A DNA stretch of 64,000 nt from Mycobacterium sp. DL (lineage in GTDB: Bacteria; Actinomycetota; Actinomycetes; Mycobacteriales; Mycobacteriaceae): positions 2,480,001 through 2,544,000 of the forward strand of contig NZ_CP155796.1 in NCBI RefSeq assembly GCF_039729195.1, written 5' to 3'. The position numbers were made by a program, and so were the translations under genes. The number at the start of each line of letters is the position of its first letter. The first letter of the stretch is position 1. Below are positions 33,574-43,761 of the stretch, piece by piece. Under the pieces are notes generated by a model. The model had not been told where the DNA came from, ran no database searches, and saw only the letters and a list, made by a program, of their open reading frames with translations.

Positions 33574-35751
33574 GTGGCCGAACCGATCGACGAACACTTC
33601 ACCGCGACTGTCGCGTCGCTGACGGCGCCCAGGGTGGCCGACACCGATGTTCTGCAGGGAGTCTCGGCCCAAAACTGCCTCGACACCTTCGACGCCCAGC
33701 TCGGCAGCAGGCACCTCGACCTGGCCGCGCGCTGGCTCAGATCGAAGGGCAAGGGCTTCTACACGATCGGGTCGGCGGGCCACGAGAGCAACGCAGCGGT
33801 GGCGGCTGCGCTGCGACCTACCGACCCGGCCCTGCTGCACTACCGGTCCGGTGGCTTCTACCTCGCCCGCGCGCGGCAGGTCGAAGGCAGTGACCCACTG
33901 CGCGACGTGCTGCTCGGCCTGGTCGCCGCGACCGACGAGCCGATCTCCGGAGGCCGGCACAAGGTGTTCGGCAGACACGACCTCGCCGTGATCCCGCAGA
34001 CCTCGACCATCGCGTCGCACCTGCCGCGGGCGGTCGGCGTCGCCTTCTCCATCGCGCGGGCCCGCAAGCTGAAAGTCGACTGCGCCTGGCCGGCCGATGC
34101 GCTGGCGGTGTGCAGTTTCGGGGACGCATCGGCCAACCACTCGACCGCGGTCGGCGCCATCAACGCCGCGATGCACACCGCCTACCAGGGCATGCCCATG
34201 CCGCTGCTGTTCGTCTGTGAGGACAACGGCATCGGCATCAGTGTGCGGACCCCCCAGGGATGGATCGCACGAACCTACGGTGACCGTGCCGACCTGAAGT
34301 ACTTCACCGCCGACGGCACGAACCTGCCCGAGGTGCTGACCGTCGCAGCTGCGGCCGCCGAATACGTTCGCACCCAACGTCGTCCGGCTTTTCTGCACCT
34401 GCGCACGGTCCGGCTGATGGGTCATGCCGGCTCGGATTACGAGCCGAGCTACCGCAAGGGTGACGAGATCACCGCCGACTACGCCCGCGATCCGGTGCTG
34501 TGCACATCGCGGCTGCTGGTCGCCGCGGGTGTGCTGACACCGCAGCAGGTGCTCGACGAGTACGAGGCGAAACGCGCCGAAGTGCTCGCCCTGGCGACCG
34601 AGGTCGTCGACCTGGCGCAGCTGGACAGCCCGCACGCGGTGATGACGCCGCTGCGTGACGCCATCGCCGAGGCCGTCAGCGTGACCACTGCCGCCGCGAA
34701 GCAACCGGTCACCGACGCTGACGAGGCACCGATCTCGGTGGCGCAGGCCATCAACCGCGCGCTGCGGGATGCGCTCCGCGAGCACCCCGAGACGCTGGTG
34801 TTCGGCGAGGACGTGGGCCGCAAAGGCGGCGTGTACGGCGTGACGCGCGGGCTGCAGGCCACAGCAGGCACCCCCCGGGTGTTCGACACCCTGCTCGACG
34901 AGCAGTCGATCCTGGGACTCGCTCTCGGAGCGGGAGTTTCGGGGCTCGTCCCGATTCCGGAGATCCAGTACCTGGCTTACCTCCACAACGCCGCGGACCA
35001 GATCCGCGGTGAGGGCGCGACGCTGCAGTTCTTCTCCGACCGCCAATACCGCAACCCGATGGTGGTGCGCATCGCGGGATACGGCTACCAGAAGGGGTTC
35101 GGCGGCCACTTCCACAACGACAACTCGATCACGGCCATCCGCGATCTACCCGGGGTGGTGGTGGCATCCCCGGCGCGACCCGACGACGCCGCGGCGATGA
35201 TGCGGGCGTGCGTCCTCGCGGCTCGCACGGCCGGGGTGGTGTGCCTGTTCCTCGAGCCGATCGCGCTGTACCACACGCGGGACCTGTACGAGGACGGCGA
35301 CGATCTGTGGCTTACCGGTGACGGCGGGGGAGTCGTGCCGATCGGTCGCGCCCGAACCTACGGCGACGGCCGCGATCTGACGATCCTGACATTCGCAAAC
35401 GGTGTCCGGATGAGTCTGCGCGTCGCACGCCGACTCGCTGACCTCGACGTCGCGGTGCGGGTGGTCGATCTCCGCTGGCTCGCACCACTGCCGGTGGCGG
35501 ACATCCTCGCCGAAGCTCACGCGACCGGTCGGGTGCTCGTGGTCGACGAGACACGTGAGGGCGGCGGCGTCAGCGAGGGCGTGCTGACCGCGTTGATCGA
35601 CCACGGATACACAGGCGCGCTGGCGCGGGTGGCCAGCCACGACAGCTTCATCCCGCTCGGCGATGCGGCGCTGCAGGTGCTGCTGTCCGAGGAGACGATC
35701 GAGGCGGCAGCGCTCAAGCTGGTCCAGCATCGGCCGTCAGCGCAACGGTGA
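33574..35751 (+). CDS. Fused alpha-beta 2-oxoacid dehydrogenase E1 (ThDP)
   Basis: Single-chain E1 of 725 aa. The alpha half (about residues 30-375) has HESNAAVAAAL, RHDLAVIPQTSTIASHLPRAVG and the ThDP/Mg2+ motif GDASANHST ... EDNGIGIS (from about 183). The beta half (from about 388) starts SVAQAINRALRDALREHPETLVFGEDVG and includes GGHFHNDNS and the C-terminal transketolase domain. The layout is like branched-chain/2-oxoisovalerate E1. No E2 or E3 gene is present in the window, so it must borrow them or act as a decarboxylase. GTG 33574 follows GGGGAG. The 3' end overlaps rnd by 38 bp. Confidence 0.9.
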   Translation: MAEPIDEHFTATVASLTAPRVADTDVLQGVSAQNCLDTFDAQLGSRHLDLAARWLRSKGKGFYTIGSAGHESNAAVAAALRPTDPALLHYRSGGFYLARARQVEGSDPLRDVLLGLVAATDEPISGGRHKVFGRHDLAVIPQTSTIASHLPRAVGVAFSIARARKLKVDCAWPADALAVCSFGDASANHSTAVGAINAAMHTAYQGMPMPLLFVCEDNGIGISVRTPQGWIARTYGDRADLKYFTADGTNLPEVLTVAAAAAEYVRTQRRPAFLHLRTVRLMGHAGSDYEPSYRKGDEITADYARDPVLCTSRLLVAAGVLTPQQVLDEYEAKRAEVLALATEVVDLAQLDSPHAVMTPLRDAIAEAVSVTTAAAKQPVTDADEAPISVAQAINRALRDALREHPETLVFGEDVGRKGGVYGVTRGLQATAGTPRVFDTLLDEQSILGLALGAGVSGLVPIPEIQYLAYLHNAADQIRGEGATLQFFSDRQYRNPMVVRIAGYGYQKGFGGHFHNDNSITAIRDLPGVVVASPARPDDAAAMMRACVLAARTAGVVCLFLEPIALYHTRDLYEDGDDLWLTGDGGGVVPIGRARTYGDGRDLTILTFANGVRMSLRVARRLADLDVAVRVVDLRWLAPLPVADILAEAHATGRVLVVDETREGGGVSEGVLTALIDHGYTGALARVASHDSFIPLGDAALQVLLSEETIEAAALKLVQHRPSAQR

Positions 35752-37012
35752 GAACCGGCACCGTCAACTCGCGCTGCCACTGACGCGCAGCCGAATTCTG
35801 CAGGAACTCCTCCACTGCGGCCGCGGTGTCCTCGGTCGGTTCCCAGTCCCAGCACAGTCGTCGCACGATCTCCGGAGACAACAGATTCTCGACGGGCACC
35901 GAAACACGTTGTGCGACTTCGTTCAATCCGGCTTTCGCAGCCTCCAACCGGGCGGCCGCCTCGGGTTTGCGTCGCGCCCACCGCGACGCGGGCGGCGGGC
36001 CGTTGGACGCCTCGGAGGCGATGGGCGGATCGGTGGTGGTTCGGGCCCGCTCCAGCGCTTCGAGCCACACCTGGGCGCTGCGCCGCTGCTTGGGTCCACC
36101 GAACACCGGCAACTCGGTGAGTTTGTCGACGCTGTCGGGATTGACGGTGGCGGCGTTGACGATCGCGCTGTCCGGCAGGATGCGGCCCGGCGCGATGTCG
36201 CGCCGCCGGGCGATCTGGTCGCGGGTGGTCCACAGTTCGCGCACCGCAGCCAGGGCCCGCGGATTGCGGATCTTGTGGATACCGGAGGTGCGACGCCACC
36301 GATCACGTCTGGTCGGGGTGCCTTCGAACGTGCGCAGGAACTCGAATTCCTGCCTCGCCCAGTCGGATTTGCCCTGTTCCTCGAGTATCGCGGCGATCGC
36401 GTCACGAAGCTCGCCGAGAACCTCGACGTCGAGCGCGGCGTAGTTGAGCCAGTCGTCGGGCAACGGCCGCTTGGACCAGTCAGCGGCACCGTGGCCCTTG
36501 GTCAACTGCAGTCCGAGCAGGCGTTGCACCATCGCGGCCAGGTTGACCCGGTCGAAGTTGGCGAGCCGCCCGGCGAGTTCGGTGTCGTAGAGCGCGGTGG
36601 GGCGCATACCGATCTCGGCCAGACACGGCAGGTCCTGATCGGCGGCGTGCAACACCCATTCGTCGGTGGCCAGCACCTCGGCCACCGGGGCCATCACCTC
36701 GAGGGAATCCCCACCGTGCATGACCGGGTCGATCAGGACGGTGCCGGCACCCGCGCGGCGGATCTGCACCAGGTAGGCGCGGTTGGAGTAGCGGAAGCCT
36801 GACGCCCGCTCGGCGTCCACCGCGAACGGCCCGCTGCCGGCCGCCAGAACGTTTGCGGCCCTGGCGATTTCGTAGCGACTGACCGACACCTCCGGTACCC
36901 CTTCGCGAGGCGCCAGCAGCGGGGTGGCCTCGGGTTCGGGCGGCTCAGGGTCGCCGGCAGCCTCAGTGGGCACGGAGTCGATGGCGGGGCCCTCTGCCTC
37001 GATTTCGGACAT
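35714..37012 (-). CDS. Ribonuclease D-like 3'-5' exonuclease with HRDC domain
   Basis: RNA-processing DEDD-type exonuclease of 432 aa (Rv2681-like). The exonuclease domain (about residues 55-225) has FAVDAERASGFRYSN (D-x-E), LHAADQDLPCL, DTELAGRL and the final LNYAALDVEVL motif. An HRDC domain follows (about 240-320, RRDIAPGRILPDSAIV), then a C-terminal extension. It lies 6 bp downstream of the DUF3000 gene and is co-oriented with it. Its 3' end is overlapped by the accessory E1 gene, marking the right edge of the inserted block. Confidence 0.92.
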   Translation of the reverse strand: MSEIEAEGPAIDSVPTEAAGDPEPPEPEATPLLAPREGVPEVSVSRYEIARAANVLAAGSGPFAVDAERASGFRYSNRAYLVQIRRAGAGTVLIDPVMHGGDSLEVMAPVAEVLATDEWVLHAADQDLPCLAEIGMRPTALYDTELAGRLANFDRVNLAAMVQRLLGLQLTKGHGAADWSKRPLPDDWLNYAALDVEVLGELRDAIAAILEEQGKSDWARQEFEFLRTFEGTPTRRDRWRRTSGIHKIRNPRALAAVRELWTTRDQIARRRDIAPGRILPDSAIVNAATVNPDSVDKLTELPVFGGPKQRRSAQVWLEALERARTTTDPPIASEASNGPPPASRWARRKPEAAARLEAAKAGLNEVAQRVSVPVENLLSPEIVRRLCWDWEPTEDTAAAVEEFLQNSAARQWQRELTVPVLTVALTADAGPA

Positions 37013-37018
37013 GTGGAG

Positions 37019-37600
37019 TCAGGCGCGGCTGCGGGAGTTCAGGTCGGTCACCCCGTCAGGGGGCAGGCCGGCGGCGTGCTCGAGGACTTCGCAGAACGCT
37101 TCGACGTGGGGGCCGAGTTCCAGCGTGGTCGCGGTCCAGGAGGCGCGCAGCTCGAGTTGGTGGGCGCGCGGGGGCCCCGAGATGTCTCCGTAGCGGACCG
37201 AGGTGGTGGCGGTGACGGTGCCGCCCAGGGCGGTGACGTGCTCGGAACGCTCCTCGAGCGCATCAACCAGCCAGCTCCAGGCGACCTCGGGGAGCAATGG
37301 GTCGACAGCCTCGCTGGAGTCCAGATCGGCCTGGATGTAGGCGACCAGACGCATGGTGCCGTCCCAGGCCTCGGCGCCTTCGGGGTCGTGCAGCAGGATG
37401 AGCCGGCCGAACGCATCTCCTTCGGAGCGCTCCGGGATGATCGCCGTCTCGGCGTGCTTGACCTCGGCGCCCAAGGCGTAGCTGAACGGCGCGAGCCGCT
37501 GCGGCGGTCGGATCGGGCCGAGCTCGATCTCCGGTCGCACGGTGGTGGCATTCATCGCCGCCACCGCTTCACGGAATTGAGCCGGTTCGGCGGTGGTCAC
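37019..37600 (-). CDS. DUF3000 protein
   Basis: Conserved actinobacterial protein of 193 aa (Rv2680-like), function unknown. The conserved start is VRPEIELGPIRPPQRLAPFSYALGAEV (about residues 21-47), with WDGTMRLVAYIQADLDSSEAVDPLLPEVAW in the middle. GTG 37600 (VTTAEPAQFREAV) leaves 85 bp to the divergent hemE; the frame is open to an ATG at 37669, which would leave only 16 bp and is less likely. It heads the DUF3000-rnd operon. The echA15-like gene found here in M. tuberculosis is absent. Confidence 0.85.
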   Translation of the reverse strand: MTTAEPAQFREAVAAMNATTVRPEIELGPIRPPQRLAPFSYALGAEVKHAETAIIPERSEGDAFGRLILLHDPEGAEAWDGTMRLVAYIQADLDSSEAVDPLLPEVAWSWLVDALEERSEHVTALGGTVTATTSVRYGDISGPPRAHQLELRASWTATTLELGPHVEAFCEVLEHAAGLPPDGVTDLNSRSRA

Positions 37601-37685
37601 GACGATTGACGCTAGTCCATTCGGGCAGGTCTGTGCTCGTGGCGCGCCGATTGGCACCGGACGGGCCATGGCAGCATAGGGAGCG

Positions 37686-38750
37686 ATGAATACGCGCCGC
37701 GAGCTGCCCGAATCGACCTACCTTGCCGCCGCCAGCGGTCGCAAGCCCCGCCGGCTCCCGGTGTGGATGATGAGGCAGGCAGGACGATCGCTGCCCGAGT
37801 ACCGGGCGCTTCGGGCCAAGAACACGATGATGCAGGCCTGTTTCGACGCCGACCTGATCACCGAGATCACGCTGCAGCCGGTGCGCAGGCACGGCGTCGA
37901 CGCCGCGATTCTGTTCTCCGACATCGTGGTGCCGCTGCGCGCCGCCGGGATCGCACTGGACATCGTCCCGGACGTCGGCCCGGTGATCGACCACCCCATC
38001 CGCACCCCCGACGACGTCCGCGCGATCAACCCCCTCGACCCCCACCAGGTGGCGCCGGTCGCCACCGCCATCACCCAGCTGACCTCTGCGCTGGGTGACG
38101 TGCCGCTGATCGGCTTCGCCGGTGCGCCGTTCACGTTGGCGTCCTACCTGGTGGAGGGCGGGCCGAGCCGCAACCACGAGCGCACCAAGGCGATGATGCT
38201 GGGCGAATCGGCCACCTGGCATGCGCTCATGACGGCCCTCACCGATGTGACGATCGGGTTCCTGCGGACCCAGCTCGAGGCCGGGGTCGACGCCATCCAG
38301 GTGTTCGACTCCTGGGCGGGCACGTTGTCCCTGGCCGACTACCGCGCCTACGTGCTGCCGCACAGTGTTCGTGTGTTCACCTCGCTGGCTGACTTCGGAG
38401 TGCCGATGACGCACTTCGGGGTGGGTACCGCCGAGCTGCTCGGCGCGATGTCGGAGGCGGTGTCGGGACACGGGGTGCCGGCAGTCGTGGGGGTGGATTG
38501 GCGGACCTCGCTGACCGATGCCGCCGCGCGTGTGCAGCGAGGCTGCGCGCTGCAGGGCAACCTGGACCCGGTGGTGCTGCTGGCCGGCTGGCCTGTCGTG
38601 CAGCGCGCGGTGCGGGCGGTCGTGGAGGACGGCAGGCGCGCCGTCGACGCCGGTGCCGCCGGGCACGTGTTCAACCTCGGTCACGGCGTGCTGCCCGGGA
38701 CGGATCCAGAGGTGATCACCGACGCGGTCGCCTTGGTGCACGAGCTGTGA
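37686..38750 (+). CDS. hemE: Uroporphyrinogen decarboxylase
   Basis: Converts uroporphyrinogen III to coproporphyrinogen III in haem synthesis; cytoplasmic, 354 aa, full length. Signature 1 is [16 protein letters not shown] (about residues 26-41) and signature 2 region is [17 protein letters not shown]. The catalytic Asp is in [15 protein letters not shown]. The ATG at 37686 follows AGGGAGCG. The stop overlaps the hemY start (GTGA), and hemQ follows, giving a hemE-hemY-hemQ operon. Confidence 0.96.
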   Translation: MNTRRELPESTYLAAASGRKPRRLPVWMMRQAGRSLPEYRALRAKNTMMQACFDADLITEITLQPVRRHGVDAAILFSDIVVPLRAAGIALDIVPDVGPVIDHPIRTPDDVRAINPLDPHQVAPVATAITQLTSALGDVPLIGFAGAPFTLASYLVEGGPSRNHERTKAMMLGESATWHALMTALTDVTIGFLRTQLEAGVDAIQVFDSWAGTLSLADYRAYVLPHSVRVFTSLADFGVPMTHFGVGTAELLGAMSEAVSGHGVPAVVGVDWRTSLTDAAARVQRGCALQGNLDPVVLLAGWPVVQRAVRAVVEDGRRAVDAGAAGHVFNLGHGVLPGTDPEVITDAVALVHEL

Positions 38751-40096
38751 GTGCATCGTATTGTGTTGTCGGCGGCGGCATTTCAGGACTCGTAGCGGCC
38801 TACCGATTGCGCGTGGCAGCCGGTCCTGACGCATCCATCACGGTCCTGGATCCGGCCGATCGGCTCGGTGGCGTGCTGCGCACCGAACGGATCGGCGGGC
38901 AGCCGATGGACGTCGGCGCAGAGGCCTTCGTGGCGCGCAGGCCGGAAGTGCCTGCGCTGCTCGCCGAATTGGGCCTCTCGGGTAAGCAGATCGCGACCAC
39001 CGGAGCACGGCCGTTGATCTACAGCGAGGGCCGGTTGCATCCGTTGCCCAAGGACACCGTCAACGGCATCCCGGCACGGCCCGCCGCGCTGACCGGTCTG
39101 GTCGACGACGCGACGGTCCGCTGGATGCTCGACGAACCCCGGCGTCCGTTCACTTGGCGCCCGGGGGCCGACCCGTCGGTCGCCGACCTCGTCGGCGACC
39201 GTTTCGGGGAACAGGTGGTGATCCGGTCGGTGGACCCGCTGCTGACCGGGGTCTACTCGGGTTCGTCGGCGACGATCGGGATCCGCGCAGCGGCCCCGAC
39301 GGTCGCTGCGGCCCTGGATCGCGGCGCGCGCAACCTGACCGACGCGGTCAACGCCGCGCTCCCGCCGCCGCTGACCGGGTCGGTGTTCGGTGCCGTCGAC
39401 GGCGGCTACACGGTGCTGCTCGACGAACTGGTGCGCCGCTCCGGCCTGCGCTGGGCGCAGGTGGCCGTCCGCGGCGTGCAGCGCGCGCCGCGGGGCTGGG
39501 AGTTGATCGACGACGAAGGAGCCCGCTGGCCGGCCGACGGGGTGGTGCTCGCGGTGCCGGCGCCGCGTCTGCCCGCGCTGATCTCCGACCTCGCTCCGAA
39601 CAGCGCGGCGGTCGCGGCGTCGATTCCGGTGGCGTCGGCGGCGGTGGTGGCCCTTGCACTGCCGGGCGGCACACCGCTGCCCGACCAGTCCGGTGTGCTG
39701 GTCGCAGGCCGGGGACCGTTGCGCACCAAGGCGGTGACGCTGTCGTCGCGCAAGTGGGGGCGCCGTGGCAGCGTCGAACTGCTCCGGTTGTCGTTCGGTC
39801 GGTTCAGCGACGATGTGGCACGCAACGTCGGCGACGAGGAGCTGCTGACGTGGTCGGAGGAGGACCTCAAGACGCTGTTCGGAATCTCGGTCGAACCGGT
39901 GGATCACCGGGTCGTCCGCTGGATCGACGCGATGCCGCAGTACGGGCCGGGCCATGCCGACAGGGTCGCCGAACTGCGCGCCGGGCTGCCGCCGACGCTT
40001 GCGGTGGCGGGTGCCTACCTGGACGGGATCGGGGTGCCGGCCTGTGTGGCGTCCGCGACCCGGGCGGCCGCGGCGCTGGTGGTCGACGGCCGCTGA
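38747..40096 (+). CDS. hemY: Coproporphyrinogen III / protoporphyrinogen oxidase HemY (CgoX)
   Basis: FAD-dependent oxidase of 449 aa. The dinucleotide-binding [13 protein letters not shown] is at the N-terminus with [17 protein letters not shown], and the C-terminal FAD contact region is [20 protein letters not shown]. In actinobacteria the HemY-type enzyme acts on coproporphyrinogen III when HemQ completes the pathway, and hemQ is 30 bp downstream. GTG 38747 overlaps hemE. The gene is also called hemG in mycobacterial annotation. Confidence 0.93.
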   Translation: MSASYCVVGGGISGLVAAYRLRVAAGPDASITVLDPADRLGGVLRTERIGGQPMDVGAEAFVARRPEVPALLAELGLSGKQIATTGARPLIYSEGRLHPLPKDTVNGIPARPAALTGLVDDATVRWMLDEPRRPFTWRPGADPSVADLVGDRFGEQVVIRSVDPLLTGVYSGSSATIGIRAAAPTVAAALDRGARNLTDAVNAALPPPLTGSVFGAVDGGYTVLLDELVRRSGLRWAQVAVRGVQRAPRGWELIDDEGARWPADGVVLAVPAPRLPALISDLAPNSAAVAASIPVASAAVVALALPGGTPLPDQSGVLVAGRGPLRTKAVTLSSRKWGRRGSVELLRLSFGRFSDDVARNVGDEELLTWSEEDLKTLFGISVEPVDHRVVRWIDAMPQYGPGHADRVAELRAGLPPTLAVAGAYLDGIGVPACVASATRAAAALVVDGR

Positions 40097-40126
40097 CGAT
40101 TTCTGCGCACGTGGCACGATAGGCCC

Positions 40127-40831
40127 ATGGCCAAGCTCGACTACGAAGCGCTCAACTCCACCATCCGATACCTGATGTTCTCGGTGTTCTCCGTGCGACC
40201 GGGCGCGCTGGCCTATGAAGACGACGCGCGCGCGGCCGTCGCCGACGAGATGGCGACGTTCCTCAAAGTCCAGGAGGACAGCGGGGTGGTGGTTCGCGGT
40301 CTGTACGACATCGCCGGGATGCGCGCCGATGCGGACTTCATGATGTGGACCCACGCCGAGAACGTCGAGGCCCTGCAGGCGACCTACTCGGATTTCCGCC
40401 GCACCACGACGCTGGGCCGCGCGTCGACCGCGGTCTGGAGCAACGTGGCGCTGCACCGGCCGGCCGAGTTCAACAAGAGCCACATCCCGGCGTTCCTCGC
40501 CGGTGAGGAGCCAGGCGCCTACATCTGCGTCTACCCGTTCGTCCGATCGCTGGACTGGTATCTGCTACCCGACGACGAGCGTCGACGGATGCTGTCCGAG
40601 CATGGGATGGCAGCGCGGGACTACAAAGATGTCCGGGCCAACACGGTGCCGTCGTTCGCGCTGGGAGACTACGAGTGGCTGCTGGCCTTCGAGGCGCCGG
40701 AGCTGCACCGCATCGTCGACCTGATGCGCGATCTGCGCGCCACCGATGCCCGGCGCCATGTGCGCGAGGAGACGCCGTTCTTCACCGGCCCGCGGGTCTC
40801 GGTCGAACAACTCGTGACGTCGCTTCCGTAG
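40127..40831 (+). CDS. hemQ: Coproheme decarboxylase HemQ (ChdC), chlorite-dismutase fold
   Basis: Last step of the coproporphyrin-dependent haem pathway: oxidative decarboxylation of coproheme to haem b. It is 234 aa (Rv2676c-like). Characteristic stretches are [64 protein letters not shown] and the haem-ligand region [22 protein letters not shown] 40127 lies 30 bp after hemY. After the stop, 163 bp precede the GGDEF gene, with a short GC hairpin near 40853-40866 but no T-run. Confidence 0.94.
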   Translation: MAKLDYEALNSTIRYLMFSVFSVRPGALAYEDDARAAVADEMATFLKVQEDSGVVVRGLYDIAGMRADADFMMWTHAENVEALQATYSDFRRTTTLGRASTAVWSNVALHRPAEFNKSHIPAFLAGEEPGAYICVYPFVRSLDWYLLPDDERRRMLSEHGMAARDYKDVRANTVPSFALGDYEWLLAFEAPELHRIVDLMRDLRATDARRHVREETPFFTGPRVSVEQLVTSLP

Positions 40832-40994
40832 ACATTTGCTGACAGGCCAGTGCCGCCACGTCGGCGGAACTAAGTGGCACACGCTGCCAGCATCTCGCCG
40901 TTCTGGGGACCGCTTTTCTCTGGTTGCTGAAGACTCTGTGACGTTGGCGTTAAAATTTGGCCTTCCTGGCCCCCGCTGTTGCTAGCATCGTCCG

Positions 40995-43366
40995 ATGCCG
41001 AACGCCAGAGCGGTGACGGCAGCCCTCGTCACAGTGGGTGCCGGTCTCACTGCGCTGCAGTTGAGCAGGTGGAGCGGCGAACCCGTGGTCCGGTTCGTGG
41101 CCGATCTGGCCGTTCTGGCACTCGCCCTGTTCGCAGTGGGATCCGCGGTAGCTGCCGCACGGCGGGCGGAGGGCAGAAGACGCGCGGCGTGGACCTGCAT
41201 GGCGGTCGGCCTGGGTGGATTTGCCGCAGGCCAACTGGTCTGGAGTTACAACGGCCTGATCCGCGGAACGCTGCAGTTCCAGTCGGTGGCCGACCTGGGT
41301 TACGCCGCACTGCCCGTCGGCGCCGGACTCGCCCTGATACTCCTGCTGGGCGACTACTCACGCACCACGCGGCTTCGGGTACTGCTCGACGGCGTGATCA
41401 CGGCCGGTGCCCTGTTCGGCACTGCCTGGGTGACCCTGCTGGGAACCGTGTACTCGGCACAGGTGATGGAACCGACCTCCCTGGCGCTGACGCTGGCCTA
41501 TCCCGTCGCCGACATCGCCGTGGTCACCATCGCGCTGCTGCTGCTGGTTCGCGCGCCTGCCGGGGCTCGCTCGAAACCGGCACTGCTGACCGTGGGATTG
41601 GTTCTGATCGCTGCCTCCGACACCGCGTTCGCCTACGTGACGGCGGTGCAGGACCAGTACTACGAGGCCATTTCAATCGGGTATGCGTGGGGCTTCCTGG
41701 CGATCGGCGGCGCCGCCCTGGTCAGCCGCGGCGCGCCGCCTCAACGGGTCTGGACCCAATCCCGGATGACCTCGCGGGCGTCGATGTGGCTGCCGTTCGT
41801 GCCGGTCACGATCGCGGTGGCGGTGTGTGCTCCGGTCATGATCCCGATCCTGGGGCCGCTGTACATCGTCGGGATCATCACCGTGTTCGCCGTGATGACC
41901 CGCCAGTACCTGGTGCTCGACCAGCACCACCGAATGCTGGCCAAGGTGTCCGACCAGGTGATGCGTGATCCGCTGACCGGCCTGGCGAACCGGACGCTGT
42001 TCCAGGAGCGACTCGACCGGGCGGTGCAGACACCGCGTGACGACAACCGTTCGGTGGCGGTGCTTCTGATGGATCTCGACCATTTCAAACTCGTCAACGA
42101 CAGCCTCGGGCACGCAGCCGGCGATGCCATGCTGGTGCGGTTCTCCGAACGCCTCAACGGCATCGTCCGCCCCGACGACACGGCCGCACGACTCGGCGGC
42201 GACGAGTTCGCGGTCCTGATGGAGGGTGACGTCGAGGCCCTGCGCGCCGTCGCCCAGGGTGTGGCGCACGCTTTCGACCGGCCCTTCGCCGTCGCGGGGC
42301 AGGAACTGTGGGTGCGGCCCAGCGTCGGGCTGGCGATGACCGAGGAGGGTGCTCCCGCAGTCACCGGAGACGAGTTGCTCCTGCAGGCCGATGTCGCGAT
42401 GTACGCCGCGAAGAAGTCGCGCTCAGGTGATCTGCACGTGTACAGCGCGGACATGTCGCACGGCGAGATCGTCGGGGGCGTGCCTGTCACCGACTCCAGG
42501 AGTCGTGCAGCGGGTCGGGTCGCGGCTCGCCTGCTCGGTGAGCTTCGGCACGCGATAGAACGCCGCGAGCTCACGGTGTTCTACCAGCCCAAGTTCGACC
42601 TGCGCGCCGGCCAGATCGTCGGAGTGGAGGCGCTGGTCCGCTGGCCGCACCCGCGCCGGGGCTGCTGGCTCCCGAGCAGTTCCTCCCGTTGGTGCGCGAG
42701 CACGGATTGATGCGCTCGTTGACATCCCTGGTGCTGGACCTGGCGTTGGACGATGTGGCCGACTGGTATGAAAAGGGCGTCGGAGTTCCCGTCGCGGTCA
42801 ACGTCTTCGCCCCGTCGATCAGCGACACCGATCTGCCCCGGCAACTCCTGCAGGCCCTCGAATGCCGGCGCCTGCCGCCGGAGACGCTGACCGTCGAGAT
42901 CACCGAGGATCTGCTGCTGGAGGACATCGCCCAGACCCGCGCGGTCTTCACCGAGCTGCGGGACAGCGGGATTCGCATCGCGATCGACGACTTCGGCAGT
43001 GGTTACTCGGCGTTGTGGTATCTGAGGGATTTTCAGGTGCACGAGGTCAAGCTCGATCGGGAGTTCATCGCGCCCATCCTGACCCAGCCGACGTCGGCCG
43101 CGATCGTGCGCGCGGTGATCGACCTCGCTCACGTGTTGGGCGTCACGCCGGTGGCCGAGGGAGTCGAGAACGCCGAAACGGCAGCGAAGCTGCTCGAGTA
43201 CGGCTGTGACGTCGCTCAGGGCTTCTACTACAGTCCGCCTGTCGTGGCGCCTGCGATGCTCGAACTGCTGGCATCGCAGCAGCGCCGACGCGACGGTCGC
43301 AGCGCCGGCGAGAACGGCTACCCGTCCGAAGGCAAGAGGCGCAGCGAGATCGAGTTGATGCAGTAG
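40995..43366 (+). pseudogene. Membrane GGDEF-EAL cyclic-di-GMP enzyme with a single frameshift
   Basis: Two adjoining frames (40995-42710 and 42689-43366) make one protein of about 790 aa if one base is restored in the G run at 42658-42661. Part one has about nine hydrophobic segments, then GGDEF: DPLTGLANRTLF ... RLGGDEFAVLME (intact active site). EAL begins VEALVRWPHPRRG, where the frame breaks; part two continues REHGLMRSLTSLVL, TVEITEDLLLED, AIDDFGSGYSALWYLRDF and VAEGVENAETA. With the break, the cyclase half could still be made with a short aberrant tail. A true mutation or a sequencing error in a homopolymer are both possible. Its 3' end overlaps msrB by 49 bp. Confidence 0.85.
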
Positions 43367-43752
43367 CGCTTGTCGGTCGGAGTCGGATAGCCCTCGCCGG
43401 AGAAGACATGCCCGAGGTGGCTGTGGCAGTTGGCGCACACCACCTCGACTCGGTGCATACCCAGGGTGTTGTCGGTGCGCAGGATCACCGAGTCCGAATC
43501 GGCGGGGTCGAAGAAAGACGGCCAGCCGCAATGGGATTCGAACTTCTCGGTGCTGCGGAACAGTTCCGCCCCACACGCCCGGCACGCATAAACGCCCTCG
43601 GTCTTGGAGTCGGTGTACTCACCGGTGAAAGGACGCTCGGTGCCGGCACGACGCAGCACCGCGAACTCCTCCGGGTTCAACCGCTCGCGCCACTGATCGT
43701 CGCTCAGCACCAGCTTGGGACCCGGCATCGAATCTGACCCTGTCGCCGTCAT
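43318..43752 (-). CDS. msrB: Peptide-methionine (R)-S-oxide reductase MsrB
   Basis: Reduces methionine-R-sulfoxide in proteins; cytoplasmic, 144 aa. Two zinc CxxC pairs (YACRACGAEL and VCANCHSHLGHVF), the substrate-site FESHCGWPSFFDP and the catalytic Cys in KRYCINSISL. ATG 43752. It is convergent with the GGDEF-EAL gene (49-bp overlap) and co-directional with aftC, 9 bp downstream of it. Confidence 0.95.
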   Translation of the reverse strand: MTATGSDSMPGPKLVLSDDQWRERLNPEEFAVLRRAGTERPFTGEYTDSKTEGVYACRACGAELFRSTEKFESHCGWPSFFDPADSDSVILRTDNTLGMHRVEVVCANCHSHLGHVFSGEGYPTPTDKRYCINSISLRLLPSDG

Positions 43753-43761
43753 GCTGACAGG

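Noticed and set aside
33202-35115. 637-codon open frame on the minus strand
   Set aside because: Antisense shadow of the E1 gene: no family motifs, His/Arg/Gly-rich composition, no ribosome site.
38783-40483. 566-codon minus-strand frame opposite hemY
   Set aside because: Shadow frame; hemY and hemQ motifs on plus account for the region.
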